Below are positions 23,975 through 35,480 of a stretch of DNA of 64,000 nt, piece by piece. The first letter of the stretch is position 1. Every line of letters starts with the position of its first letter. The DNA is from Gnetum montanum (Eukaryota > Streptophyta > Gnetopsida > Gnetales > Gnetaceae). Made by a program: the position numbers and the translations under genes. Where the stretch lies: positions 4,148-68,147 of the forward strand of contig MNCI01012629.1 in assembly GCA_015680685.1 (NCBI GenBank), read 5' to 3'. The notes beneath the pieces are model-generated. The model was not told where the DNA came from. It worked only from the letters and a program-made list of their open reading frames with translations, and made no database searches.

Positions 23975-24759
23975 CAAAATGTGCCAACAGTTATGGGGTT
24001 GGAAAGACATGTTACCCATGCCTGAAGGTATTCCTCTAAGTAAGATTGTTCCTACCTTCCTGCTTCTATTTTCTTCTCGACTTGGAATGGTGGTTGATAT
24101 TTTTGGGTGGTCATGAACTCTTAGGGGTTGAATGATCTAATTATAACAATGCAAACTAGAAGTGGATGGATTTGGTTCCAACTAAGGATGGGATAGTATT
24201 TGGTTATATTAATGGCATACTTCACAAGGACTTCATGTGATTGGGATGTGAAACTCCATTACCATTCTCTCTCTCTCATTGTTTTACTCTTGTCATCCAC
24301 CATCTCACTTTCTCCTATCATGATTAATTAATGTGTGTCTTTTAGTATGGCATAATCCTTAAATGATTTCTTGCGTTAATTCAATTTTTAACTATATATG
24401 ATCATTTATCATCCTTGGTGTCTATGAACAACTTGGTGTGAGGGCATGTAAGAGCAATAATGGCATGCGCCTGCTCTAGGGAGGATCCACTTGCATACTC
24501 TTTATTCTTGTTTGATTAAGCTTCCTATCCCTTGATCATTTTGCATTCAATCCCATCATTTTACAACATAAACATCTAGTGTTGCAATACCCTAGTTTAT
24601 TTATTTCTATTCAAATCTCCTTTTCTCATCCAATATCATGCCCTCTTCCATGTTTTTTCATCATTCTTTGGTTTTCTAGCTTCCTTTAAACTCTTGTTTC
24701 ATAATCAAACTCATCCTAAATACTTAGTTTTTTCATTGGAAAAATCACTAAAAATAGTT

Positions 24760-24804
24760 ACATCAATGCATCCCTATTAATGCAGTACAAAATTAGTATA
24801 AATA
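24760..24804 (+). promoter_or_regulatory. Putative internal promoter of ORF3 (Element IV)
   Basis: An ACATCAATGCATCCC word with a TTAATGCA half-repeat precedes TATAAATA (24797-24804), about 440 bp upstream of the ORF3 ATG at 25244. The same arrangement occurs in Element III (55219-55282). The CATCAATGCAT word also appears in the U3 of Element III's 3' LTR. Confidence 0.4.
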
Positions 24805-25243
24805 TGTGTCCACAGTTAGCCATTTCTTCACATTTTCCTTTCAACACAAGAGGATTTTTTGTCATATTTAGCATCCAAAGTCTTCCAACCATCATAACTT
24901 ACATACTGCTCGCTTAATTTACATTGTTCTTTGATCACCTAGTTATTAGAGGTAAGCTTTTCATCGTGCAAGCCACAAACCTTTGGTTTATGATAAAAAC
25001 TTTTTTAGAATTTTTCTAACTTCCCAAGGTTTAACCATTAAAATAATATTAAGATCCTAGTCCAAACTAAGTTAAACCTCATAAACAATCTCTGATAGCT
25101 GATGAATAAAATAATAATAAAATAATGAACCTACCAAGATCATAAACAAACCTAAGTATAACCTAACCTAATAAGAAAGGTATCAAAAAAAACTAAAGGT
25201 TATACACTAAAATGCTAATCCATGGTTACATCTATGATCGCAA

Positions 25244-25457
25244 ATGGTACCAAAGAGGGTAGCACTAGTGGGGAAAAATTCCCAACCAAGGGAGAAGTGG
25301 CCACAAGAAGAAATGGACCAGCAACACTAACAATAGCCCCAAGAGCAAGAGGTCAAAGCAATCCATGCAATAGGACCTCTTTGGGAGGATCCCAAAGTGA
25401 AATCTTTTTAGCAAATTTCCACTACTGAAACTAGCCAATCAAGGTAAGATAAGGCAC
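25244..25457 (+). pseudogene. Element IV ORF3, N-terminal piece
   Basis: The start is chosen because ATG 25244 aligns with ATG 55727 in Element III, and the two frames agree across stops (IHAIGPLWEDPKVKSF here, THATRPL(stop)EKPEVEFV there). The product begins with a short basic, probably disordered leader. Stops occur near 25328 and 25334. A longer open frame starting at 25222 is in another frame and is not supported by the comparison. The coding sequence is cut at 25457 by Element II and continues at 35486. The function is unknown; see the Element III ORF3 entry. Confidence 0.65.
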
Positions 25458-26395
25458 TGATGAATCGTGGTTTCTTAGGTGTTGATATCATACCCTTGTT
25501 AACCAAGTGCTGATATCGGACACTTGTTAACTAGGTGCTAATATTGGACCCTTGTTATCAGACCCTTGATATCTAATGAGTCCTGATATCAGACCCACGA
25601 TATTGGACCCTCAATATTGGGTATGTGATATCGTGGCCTAGCTAGCGATATTAGATATGTAATAGCATGGTTCCTGTGTGAGCCTATAAATACACAACTG
25701 GCCACATAGGAAAGTAATAGGAAGCTAGTGTTAGAGTAGGATCTTTTTGTCAGTTTCAATTCCTCTCAACCCTTTCCTCAATGCATGCTTGCAGTGTGAT
25801 GATTGTAATTGTATGGGACCTTTATTCAAGTGTGACGTACTTGGACATGCACGACTGACAATAAAGATCGAGATTACTTCATAATTGTAGCATTTACTTA
25901 GTTTAACTATTATTTATTGCTTTCTTACTTAATATCTCTTTACCTTCCTCTCCTACCCCTATTATTAAATGTGAAATGAGTATGACTTAATCACGAGCAT
26001 TTAACTGTGACTACTTGGTATTCTAGTAGCATATCTAGGACATGCGCTTGGTAATCCCAATGGTAGTACACAAGGTCCAAGATGTGTACAGATGATTAAG
26101 GATAGATGCTCATCGTACTTAGGCTAGTTTAGATTCTCTTCTCCCTTTCCCTCTTAGGTTAATCAAAGTTATTTTTCATTGCCTCTAAGAGTAGCACTAG
26201 CTTAGGACCACATCATACACCACACTCTGGACTAAACCATACATGACAAAGCAAATACTAGTCAGAAGTCAGCAAACTACGATCAACGTGCAATTATCTA
26301 GATACCACAACTAGCCTATCTATGAAGTTTGACCGGATCATGCATGAATGCTCGTACTTGTATGGTTGAGTGTAGGGGTACCTCGCCACTCATCA
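25458..26395 (+). repeat. 5' LTR of Element II
   Basis: 938 bp, TGATGAATCG...CTCATCA. U3 holds about ten words of the GATATC/GATATT/AATATT type between 25480 and 25665, several followed by GGACCCTTG. TATAAATA is at 25685-25692. The body resembles the minus-strand LTR at 62173-63055 more than this element's own 3' LTR. Confidence 0.9.
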
Positions 26396-26396
26396 T

Positions 26397-26414
26397 TGGT
26401 GCCATTGCCAGGGA
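26397..26414 (+). other. Primer-binding site for tRNA-Asp
   Basis: TGGTGCCATTGCCAGGGA starts two bases after the LTR. It matches the complement of the plant tRNA-Asp 3' end (TGGCGCCGTTGCCGGGGA, from established knowledge of Athila/Tat elements) at 15 of 18 positions. All three differences are CpG to TpG or CpA. Confidence 0.85.
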
Positions 26415-26533
26415 CTTTGTTGTTTGTGCGCTAGCTAGAACTAAGGAAATCTTCCCATCATTAGAATGAACCCTTAGGGTTGGTTATCTTGCAATTATTA
26501 AAATGAAAAGTATTGCACGTTGAATAGACAATT

Positions 26534-28406
26534 ATGTCTCCTTCTTCTTACAAGAGTGTTTCACCACCTAGGTTCGATACAGGGAAAAATCGAAGGCATA
26601 GTACACATGATAATAGTTTCATGTGGTATACGTTCATCTTGATGAGTATACACTAAACTTTACCTTTATCCTTCACTAGGATGAACAAATGCATTGGCGT
26701 GATTTAGAAGGTAACATAGTGTTACCTCTCGATTGCTCAATCCTAGGCATGCTTCTTCATGCTCTCACACGAATTGGTATGCAACACTTACAAGTAGAGT
26801 ACGTTGTGCATGATCACAACTCAAGAGAGTATCGACCCATGGAGGCACAATGTCAAAGGGATCTACAATAGCAAAGACGTTATGAATCCATGAAGGGGAA
26901 GTTGTCTCAGAATGTCCTGTATGTTATAGGTGAAAATAAGGGTGGTGAACCTACCTCAGGAGGTCTCCCACACAATGATGTTCCTCCTATTAACTTCGGT
27001 CAAGGGGTGGTGTATCAAAATCTTCGATCAACTATCCATAACCTAGATTCTAATACTGATGGACATAAAGGGTCTAAAAAAGGAACATGAACACATGACA
27101 AAGATGGACATTTTGATCGTAACCACGATCAAGGCCACGACCACCGATGAGAAGGAAGCAGGCACCATCATGGTGACGGTCCTCCATCTTCTTCATCTTC
27201 ATCATCTCCTTCACCTCCTCCTTCAGGATCTAGATGTAGTTGCACAAGAAAAGACCCTAAGGATAATGGTAAGCGAAACAAGAATCATAGACAAAGTAGT
27301 CGAGAAAGGGGACAAGGGCACTCTAGAGAAACTCATCATGAAAGGAGGGAGAGTAGGGAACAACATAGGCATCATAGACACCATAGAAGGTACAATCATG
27401 ATGAACCCCTACTCGCTACCCACTGTATGCTAGATACAACTAAGGCTATTAGAATCCCAACAAGGCACCAAAAAGATAGCAGGATCAAAAGATGAACAAT
27501 ATCCCACGATTTGAAGGGGGATACAATGCTGATCCTCAAAATAATTTGCAAGAATTTCATGATGCATGTGCCTTGCAAAACATAGAAAGTGAGTGGAAAA
27601 AACTCAAGTTGTTTCCATGGAAACTAATCAAGGAAGTAGAAAGCTAGTACTGGTCCTTAGAACCGGAGTCCATTTGCCGATGGAGTACCATGTTAGAACT
27701 ATTCAATGATAAGTATCAAACATACACCCAAGTGTCCAACCTGTGAAAGCAAATCCAAGGATGGAAATAAGGAGGACATGAACCCTTGGATGCTTCCATG
27801 GGCTGATATTATGCATTGCTACATCATTACCTAGGCCATGGTTACTCGCAGAGGGAACAACTACACCATCTCATAGATGGGCTTAGGCACGAAAAGCGAA
27901 GAACCCTTGGGACTTACGCCCAAGGAGGGCTATCTGAGCTTAGGGCCCATCAAGTACAAAGATTGTTGGAGCAAGTTACTAAAGAGGAAGATGAGTTAAC
28001 AAAGAGAGAGAGTACGAAAGAATATAACAGAGATCCTTCCCTCCAAAAGAAGGAAGTTAGATTTTGTGAGGATGAAGAAGAGTCACCACTTGAAGAGATG
28101 GTATATAGGAAAACCTTTTCCATTCAAAAACTTGTGTCAGAATTATCAGCAAAGGTGGACCAAATGTGGGACTCCCTAGATAATAGATTTCAAAAAATTA
28201 TCAAAATAATAGAGGAGTCTAGAGAGGAAGGTAGTGATCGAGAAAGGAGAAAAAAGAGAGAAGTTGAATATGCACATAACAAAGGTAAGGGCAAAGTTTC
28301 CATCATCAAAGAGGTTGTGGATTTGGATACAGACAATGATGGTGGATGTGAGATATGCCAATACAACCATCCTAAGGGATGTTACCCTATAATCTCACAT
28401 CTGTAA
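26534..28406 (+). pseudogene. Element II gag, with intact C-terminal 196 codons
   Basis: Gag begins near ATG 26534 (MSPSS, aligned with MSSSHK in Element III). Order: an N-terminal block (DEQMHWRDLEGNIVLPLD, about 26680), the VEYVVHDHNSREY motif, and a His/Asp/Arg/Ser-rich linker (27060-27400). The capsid-like core (27500-27990) includes FEGGYNADPQ, LKLFP and WSTMLELFNDKY, with GTYAQGGLSELRAHQVQ at its end. A charged coiled-coil segment follows, closing with a zinc-knuckle variant CEICQYNHPKGC (28347-28382), spaced C-x2-C-x3-H-x3-C. The last 196 codons (27816-28406) are free of stops; upstream the frame shifts several times. Confidence 0.75.
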
Positions 28407-29059
28407 GAGTCTGGGCTGTATGCACTCAACCCATGATTAAATAGAAGGAAAACACCCCAAAGGTTACCTTAGCCCCAAGGTAACCCAAGGTAATTCCACC
28501 AACTCTTGATATATTATCCAAGTGGAACTCCACCAAAACTAAATGAGTAGTATCAATAGTGCAACACCCACAATCATGGGGAATGCCACCACCACGTTAA
28601 CAGTACCCTTATTGTCAACCCGACCCATATGGATACTATGTATAGCAGCTGATCTCTCCACGTGACTCTACTCGTCATGTCACTTCCCAAACTCACTACC
28701 AAGCCCATGAGTATTATAGAACTCCTTCTCCTAGGGGTAATGTTCCAAAAACATATCATCCTTCTCATCTAGTTGCATCTCTTCCACCCTTAACTCCATT
28801 ACCACCTGCTCCAGCCATACAAGGTGAGCTCCCTACCCAACCATAGCAACGTAACACTGTAAGGGCTATTAATCCTCACAATACTATTGGTTCGGATAGC
28901 CATGTAAAGAAGAGACCTTTCTTTAGGATCGACAATCCAACCCAAGTCCTTGTAGTCCACAAGTGGCTAACTCTCCAAAGGCCTCACCATCATTCAAAAC
29001 TTCAGAACTCCCTTCAAACCAAAGGCCACATGCAATGCATACAATCATGTTGACACATG

Positions 29060-29433
29060 CCATTACCGATTGAATTAGGGTTGCCCATTTTCGTAGCAAA
29101 TTCTCTGATCTTGGGAGTCCTCTTATATATTTTTAAATCGTTGGGAATGAACCTTGCAAAGCTCTTTTGGATTCAAGTTCTAGTATCAACTTAATCTCTC
29201 AAGAGATGTATAAAGCCTGGAACCTACCTCCACTGAAAAAGAGTAACATATGTTTAGATCTGGTCAACCAGTGCATCACCATCCCATTAGGACTAGTGGA
29301 GGACATCATCACCACTATTTATGGATGGTCGTATCGAGCCGACCTCCTAGTGATTCAAGTCAACAACTATAAGGGGGACTTCCCAATCATAATGGGACGA
29401 GCATGGCTAAGAATAATTGATGCACGCCTATGA
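29060..29433 (+). pseudogene. Element II aspartic protease, active-site Gly replaced
   Basis: A retropepsin-like domain reads ALLDSSSSINLISQEMYKAWNLPP, with D-S-S at 29170-29178 where retropepsins have D-[ST]-G. LDLVNQCITIPLGLVED, GWSYRADLLVI and the C-terminal IIMGRAWLR follow. The Gly to Ser change (GGT to AGT) would be expected to damage the active-site turn. Element III carries the same change and Element I does not. Apart from this residue the domain is the best preserved of the three. Confidence 0.8.
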
Positions 29434-29815
29434 ATACGTGATTTTTCCCTAGAGATATCAAATAAAAATATGTTTGGAAAGATCGAGAAGAAGAATGTTC
29501 TGTGCATCGCATAAAGTGACACATGGTGTAATTGCATGTAGAAATCCTAGTTCATACAACGTGTAACATTGCCTGCATACAACCACTGTGCATAAGTAAC
29601 TAACATACAAAGATGCCTGTATGTAACAGCCACAAGACAAGAAGGCACCCAGTGGCTGATAGCTGACCAATAGAGCAATTCAACTATATGCATGGAACCA
29701 ACTGAGAGTTTGACTTGCACTTACATCGATAGCTTACATCGATAGCATAGACACATTAGAGCAAGTTTATCACCAACTTCCAAGTCTTGACATTGAAAAT
29801 ATCAACTGGGGAAAG

Positions 29816-31490
29816 TTGGAAATCCCTGATAACTTTAAGCAAGAGCCCCTTGAGTTAAAACCATTGCCCACTGGTATGGAGTATACATTTCTCAAAAATG
29901 GAAAACCAGTAATTATTAATGCTAAGCTCGCTCCTCAACAAAAAGAGAGACTGCTGAAAATGGTAAACAAATGGTCGAAAGCCTTTGCTTGGTCATATCT
30001 CAAATTAACTGGAATAGACCCTAGGATATGCCAACATAGGATTTACACTGACCCCTCCCTAATGCGTTGATGACAACCATAGAGGTGATTGAACCCAAAT
30101 CTAAAGCAAGTGGTTAAAGAAGAAATTGAACAACTTCTAAAAGCTAGGTTCATCTACCCCATTATTGATAGTGAATGGGTTAGTCCCTTAGTCATTATGC
30201 CCAAAAAGGGAGGTAAATGGAGGGTGTGTATAGAATTTAGGCTACTAAACATGGCAACATTCAAAGACCACTTTCCATTGCCAATTGTCGACCAGATCTT
30301 AGACACCATTGTAGGGCATCGCTACTATAGTTTTCTAGGTGGATACAGTGGATACAACCAAATCCAAATAGCACCAAAAGACCAAGCCAAGACCAATTTC
30401 ACAAGCCCTTGGGGAACATTTGCATATAAACAGATGTCATTTGGCTTGTACAATGCTCTTATAACATTTCAACTTTTGGTTCTAAGTATCTTTTAGTAGC
30501 AACTAGGGAATGATGTAGATGTCTTCATGGAGGATTTCTCCACCTACAGAGCAGACTTTGAAAATGCATTGGACTAGCTAGAGCAAGTATTGAAATGATG
30601 TGTTGAAACTAACTTAAGGCTCAACTAGAAAAAAAACCATTTACTGCTTCAAGAAGGTGTAGTATTAGGCCATAAGATTTCACAAACAAGGATAGAGGTA
30701 GACCTTGAAAAGATCAAAGTCATCCAAGGAATCACACATCAACCTGAAATAGTAAAAGACATACGATCATTCCTTGGACAAACTAGCTATTATAGAAGAT
30801 TCATAGAGAACTTTTCAAAGGTTACAAAATCATTAGTTCAATTAACTAAAAAGGACGTACCTTTTGAATAGACCAAAGAATGTGAACTAGCTTTCCAAAC
30901 CTTGAAGTAGAAGCTTGTAGAAACAACCATCCTACAAGCTCCTGACTGATCCAAACCATTATACATAATGACTAACACGTCCAACTTTGCCTTAGGAGCT
31001 ATACTCATGCAGTTAGATGATCAAAAATAACCCTATTACATTCACTGCACGATTTGAAGTATTTCTAGTGCACAACTTCACTACACCACAATAGAAAAGG
31101 AGTTAATGGTTGTGGTGTTTGCACTAGATAAGTTTAGGCAATATGTATTGGGCTATAAGGTATTTGTACACATAGACCATAGTGCAACTCAGTTCCTGCT
31201 AAATAAACCAATGGTGATCCCTTGCATCATACGATGGCTCGTAATCTTACAAGAGTTCGATCATATGATGATAGATCATAAAGGTACCGAGAACATTTTT
31301 GTTGATCATTTATCTTGGTTAAGATGGGACAACAAAGAGGATGAATATCTGCTTTCTGATCACTTTCCTGATGAATTCCTCTTTGCAGGTGTAGTAAATA
31401 ACCAATTAACCATGGAAATAAATTGGTATAGTAGCATTCTTACCTATCTTCTTACACAAGAAACACCACAAGAGTTGGACATTAAAAAGA
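29816..31490 (+). pseudogene. Element II RT and RNase H, decayed
   Basis: The connector (EIPDNFKQEPLELKPLPTG, 29816) ends near 30070. RT (30089-30600) reads LNPNLKQVVKEEIEQLL, WVSPLVIMPKKGGKWRVCIE, FKDHFPLPIVDQILDT, YNQIQIAPKDQAKTNF and WGTFAYKQMSFGL. The catalytic loop is FMEDFS (MED at 30527-30535) instead of MDD, a substitution at the first of the paired aspartates. RNase H (30940-31400) includes IEKELMVVVFALDKFRQYVLGYKV and VHIDHSATQFLLNKP. Stops are fewer than in Elements I and III, with long clean frames at 30089-30496 and 31106-31495. Confidence 0.85.
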
Positions 31491-31499
31491 AATAGCAAT

Positions 31500-32703
31500 T
31501 TCTACATAGAGCCAAATATTTCAGGAGATCTTCTTACCTATCTCCTGATGGCTTAGTTCGATGGTTTGTTCCCAATGTAGATCAATTACAAGTTCTCCAA
31601 GATGCTCATGAGGGCCCTTGTGGGGGTCATTACGTAGGGAGACAAACAGTCATTAAAATCCTGCTTGCAAGATATTATTGGCCTACATTGTTCTAAGACG
31701 CTCATCATTTCGTCCAATCTTGTGAGCACTGCCAATGTGATGGGGAAATGATTGCTAGGATGGAGGATCCACAACAATGGATTCAACCTTTAGAACCCTT
31801 CAACATATGGGGAATTGATTTTATGAGGCCTATTACACCAATGTCCAATGGAAAAGCCTACATTGTTGTTGTTATTGACTATTTCACAAAGTGGATAGAA
31901 GCAGCCACTATTATGGATTGTACATCATCTACCGCTACATGATTTGTTCAATAGTAAATCGTAAATAGGTTTGGTGTGCCTCATGCACTTATTTCTGATG
32001 ATCGTACATACTTTACAGATGCGACTTTCTGAAAATTGATGCAACGCTTGGGAGTAAACCCTAAACTGATTACACCATATCATCCTCAAGCGATCGGTCA
32101 AGCCGAGGTCACCAATAGGGAGATTACGAAAATATTGACATGAACCATTAGCAAATATAGGTGAGACTGGAGCACCAAACTGAATGATTCTCCTTGGGCA
32201 TACCTCTCCACATGGAAACTCCCTATAGGCTACTCTCCGTATGAGTTAGTGTATGGTAAAATTCCAATGCTTCCTATTCAAGCAGAGCTTCATACACTAT
32301 CCACAGCATGTGACCTTAGCCTTGACCTTAATCTAACACAAAAAGAGCGATTGATGAACCTTAACTCGCTAGATGAAAATCAATTAGCCACCATATCATC
32401 TAATGAATTACACGAGGTCTTTAATAAACAATTTCATGACCTAAAAATTAGAAAAGTTAAATACCAACTGGGAGATAAGGTTCTTTATTGGAACCCCACA
32501 CATGTGCCACAATGCACTAAGTTTCAAACACTATCAGAAGGACCTTATATTATTCATGCAACTTTTCCTTCAGGGGCTATGATGATTTACAAACTTGAGA
32601 GCTTGGACAAGAAATTGTTGGTCAACATCCAACAAACCAAAAATTTCCATCAGCCTAGAACAACCAACACCAATACTACCTCTGTTGGTGGACAACCTTG
32701 CTA
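31500..32703 (+). pseudogene. Element II integrase, decayed
   Basis: The HHCC zinc region (HEGPCGGHYVG at about 31608, then CEHCQCD at about 31725) is followed by FNIWGIDFMRPITPMSNGKA (31800), DYFTKWIEAA (31878), HALISDDRTYFTD (31984) and QAEVTNREITKI (32100). The C-terminal part is open from 32249 to 32704 (GYSPYELVYGKIPMLPIQ, then YQLGDKVLYWNP). No chromodomain is present. The core D, D and E residues are all recognisable. Stops such as TAG/TAA near 31955-31965 replace Gln codons. Confidence 0.85.
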
Positions 32704-34642
32704 ATTATTTCAGATCTACTCCTTCCAACTCAGTCATGGGGGAGATGGCCACCAATGCTAATCATTCTAAGACCTCAGCTTTTTTTGTATTTTTGTTTTA
32801 TACATTTTTGTTTTATGCATCTTTTCAATTTTACTTATTTTTATTTTACACTATCGTTCACATTTTTTACTATTTCTTTGTTTAATTTACTTTCATTTGT
32901 CATACAATAAGTGCTCATGATGGTGTATTGTACTATAATGGTGTTGATTGTTAATGTTCAATTTTTACCTTTGACTTTCAATGTTGATATTAAGATATGG
33001 TTCTTTTGATAAAATAGGCAATGAGTCCACATCATCCATTCCTCCATTCAACTCTATGGTCTATCTTGTCTTGGAAATGTATTGTCCCTTTTTCTAAATA
33101 AACTTATTAATGAATTGGTGACTTGGTATTCTTCAAACTAAGGACTCAATGGTTGAAAAGGGTGTGACTTCAAGGGGATTCGACGCACTTGTGCTAGCTA
33201 TTCTCTTGGGTACTTGGATGCTTTTCATGAGTTTTCTGCCATTCTTCCATTGACCAAACATTAGGAAGTCGAATGAATTAAATAAGTCTTTACATGGTGT
33301 GGTTCTCACATCAAAAAAACTGGTGAGAATTCAAAGCATACCCCTTAGACATAATAACGAAACATGGGCTACAAACACTAATTATGGCACTAGAAAGACA
33401 TGTTACCCATGCTTGAAGCTTCCCTCTAACTAAGGCCCTTTCTCGCTTCTTTCTTCTCTATCTTTCTCTCCTTGGAATGGTGGTGACTCTATGAATGCAT
33501 TCTTGTTTCTTTAAGAGGACAAGTTGGTCAAATGTGTTGATGCAAGGTCATTGAATGTGGTTTGTTTGAATCCAAATTTGGAATGAATTGTATTTAGTCA
33601 CTGTAACCATATAATATACAAGGGACTTTACACAACCTTGCTCTTGGGATTCCATTTCATTTTCTCCTCTTCTTCCATATTTCTTCCCATATTCCACCTC
33701 ATTGCCAGTTTTATGATCTATCTATATCTTGGTTAAGGCCTTGTTCTTCTTTGGTAACTTCTTGTGGGTAAGCTCTTAACCATTATTCCATACGTCATTC
33801 CTAGAGCCTACAGACTCTTTGGTTTGTGGGTCTGTCAGGTCATAAAAGGCATGAGCCTGCTTTGGGGAGGAACCACTAACATTCCTTTATGGTACAGTCG
33901 TTAAGTTCTTTTCCTTAAACATTCTTTGCAATCAATCATTTCTCATTTCATCCCCATCCATGACATCCATTTTATTGGCTTCACCATTATTAGTTCTCAT
34001 ATCTTTCTTATTCCTACAGTATTTCCACCCTATTGCTACTGGAGGTTCGCTCTTAGTTGTGGGGGCCCTGTCACAATTTTTTTTATTCTATTACCTATCT
34101 CACCCCTACACCTTGGGTAGTTATCAGTTAAAAACCTCTAACCCAGTATCTTCCATATCCACAACCAAACCAAGGTACTTCATATTGGGGCAAGGTATCA
34201 ACTACATTGTATCTTATCTATCCTTGCTAATTCATGACTGTGTTGTGTATGTAGATGGCAACCATATGAACAATGGACTAGGATAGGAAGAAGCACTCAG
34301 GATAGACTGGAGTGGGAGTAGTTATGCAAGGAACACGCTTCATCATGTGGCTATGGATAAACAATGGAGTGCACATTTCTGACATCAGTAGCAATCCACC
34401 TCATTCTCTTTTCTCTCTCTTTCTCTTCAAGCTATCAAAAAAGAGTCTAGATCTCATCTATGTACAGTGTTCACCATAATGGTTATGAACACCAATGTTG
34501 TACTATGTTTTTCAATCCATTCATTGGGCACTTTGAGTCTATCACCCATGTCACCGTTAGTTGTCATTCAGTTAATAATCCCATACCTTCCCAATATTTT
34601 GTAAGGAACTCAAGCACAAGTCTTCATTCAATCATGGGGGTA
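32704..34642 (+). other. Element II 3' spacer, ORF3 lost
   Basis: It begins with a conserved purine tract, GGGGGAGATGG (about 32738-32748), just after pol; the homologues in Elements I and III are at about 19164 and 53684. A long pyrimidine-rich spacer follows, shared with Elements I, III and IV ('aggcaatgagtccac' 33018; 'ggtgtggttctcac' about 33297; 'gagcctgctttgggg' about 33852). Where Elements III and IV carry the ORF3 promoter and coding sequence, this copy has about 500 bp of other sequence (34080-34560). The terminal polypurine tract ATCATGGGGGTA is at 34631-34642, against the 3' LTR. Confidence 0.7.
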
Positions 34643-35480
34643 TGATGAACTACAATATCATGGTCGCAATATCGCATCCACGATATCGGGGTTGCGATAT
34701 CAAAGCTCACCAAGCGATATCGAACATCCAATATTGGGACCCACTTCATCACCTATAAATAAGAGGCAAGCATGCTCAGTTTACATAGTTAGTCTTAGTC
34801 CCTTACCCGAACTCTTGCAGTTTTCCTTCCTCAGAGTTAGAATTATTTCTGAGTGCCTGCAGTAGGAGTCTTAATGTGAATAGATCTTTATTCGAGCATT
34901 ATGTACCTGAGCATACCTTGTGGCCGGAAATAAACACAAACTTTGTGATAAACTTTGCAACATTTAGAATAGCTTATTTAATGTTATTTATAGTTATTTA
35001 ATGCTTTCCTTAGTTAATTAATGTTCTCTCTTTCTCCTTGTTAAATCTTCCAAGTTAGCACACTTAGTACGACCACTTTGAGCATGCATGGAACACTTGG
35101 TAACCTAGTAATGATTACTATTTGGTAATCCTAGCAATGTTGCACTAGTTCAAAATGTGTATGGAAAGTGGAAATGGATGTTGGTGTTAGGACTAGTTAG
35201 AGCATAGTCAATTAGTTAAATTAAATTAGTTACTTAATTAGTTCACTTCTCCCTTTGTAACACCAGGACATAAAACATAAAAAAAATATAAAAATCATAT
35301 ACCTCAAGTTTACTTAACCATACAATCGCACTATACAAGTAAGCTTGGGAAGACAACAATTGACTAACCCATCCAGGTTCTGTGAAGACACATAAGCACT
35401 TAGTCCTTGGAATTCGACTAGATCATGCGTGTACGCTCTTATTCATATGGTTGAGCATAGGGATACCTCACTACTCATTA
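34643..35480 (+). repeat. 3' LTR of Element II
   Basis: 838 bp, TGATGAACTA...CTCATTA (terminal CA mutated to TA). U3 has six GATATC/AATATC/AATATT words (34650-34735), and TATAAATAA is at 34754-34762. The R/U5 ('ctgcagtaggagtc', 'gatctttattcgagca', 'aaaatcatatacctcaa') matches Element III LTRs better than the 5' LTR of this same element. The target duplicate GGCAC follows at 35481-35485. Confidence 0.88.

Larger units (their letters stand above)
23975..25457 (+). mobile_element. Element IV, left part (3' spacer and start of ORF3)
   Basis: Homology to the post-pol spacer of Elements II and III begins near 'gttatggggttggaaagacatg' (about 23990) and continues through 'cctgctctagggaggatcc' (24471) and 'ttattagaggtaagctttt' (24944) into ORF3. 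The gag-pol half and 5' LTR of Element IV are not present to the left. The segment is interrupted at 25457 by Element II, which left the duplicated target GGCAC at 25453-25457 and 35481-35485. The rest of Element IV resumes at 35486. Confidence 0.8.
25458..35480 (+). mobile_element. Element II: complete 10.0-kb gypsy element nested in Element IV ORF3
   Basis: It has a 5' LTR (25458-26395), primer-binding site, gag, protease, RT, RNase H, integrase, spacer, polypurine tract and 3' LTR (34643-35480), flanked by the 5-bp direct repeat GGCAC. Joining the flanks restores colinearity with Element III ORF3: exactly 90 bp lie between GGCAC and the shared 'aactcaac/aactaaac' block on both. ORF3 itself is missing here. 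The spacer passes from the 'ctactggaggttcgctc' landmark (about 34037) to the terminal 'aactcaagcacaag' block (34608) through unrelated sequence. Oddly, the two LTRs belong to different subfamilies. Confidence 0.9.

Noticed and set aside
25222-25428. 68-codon open frame as the start of ORF3 in Element IV
   Set aside because: Comparison with Element III supports the other frame, starting at ATG 25244. The longer frame has no counterpart there.
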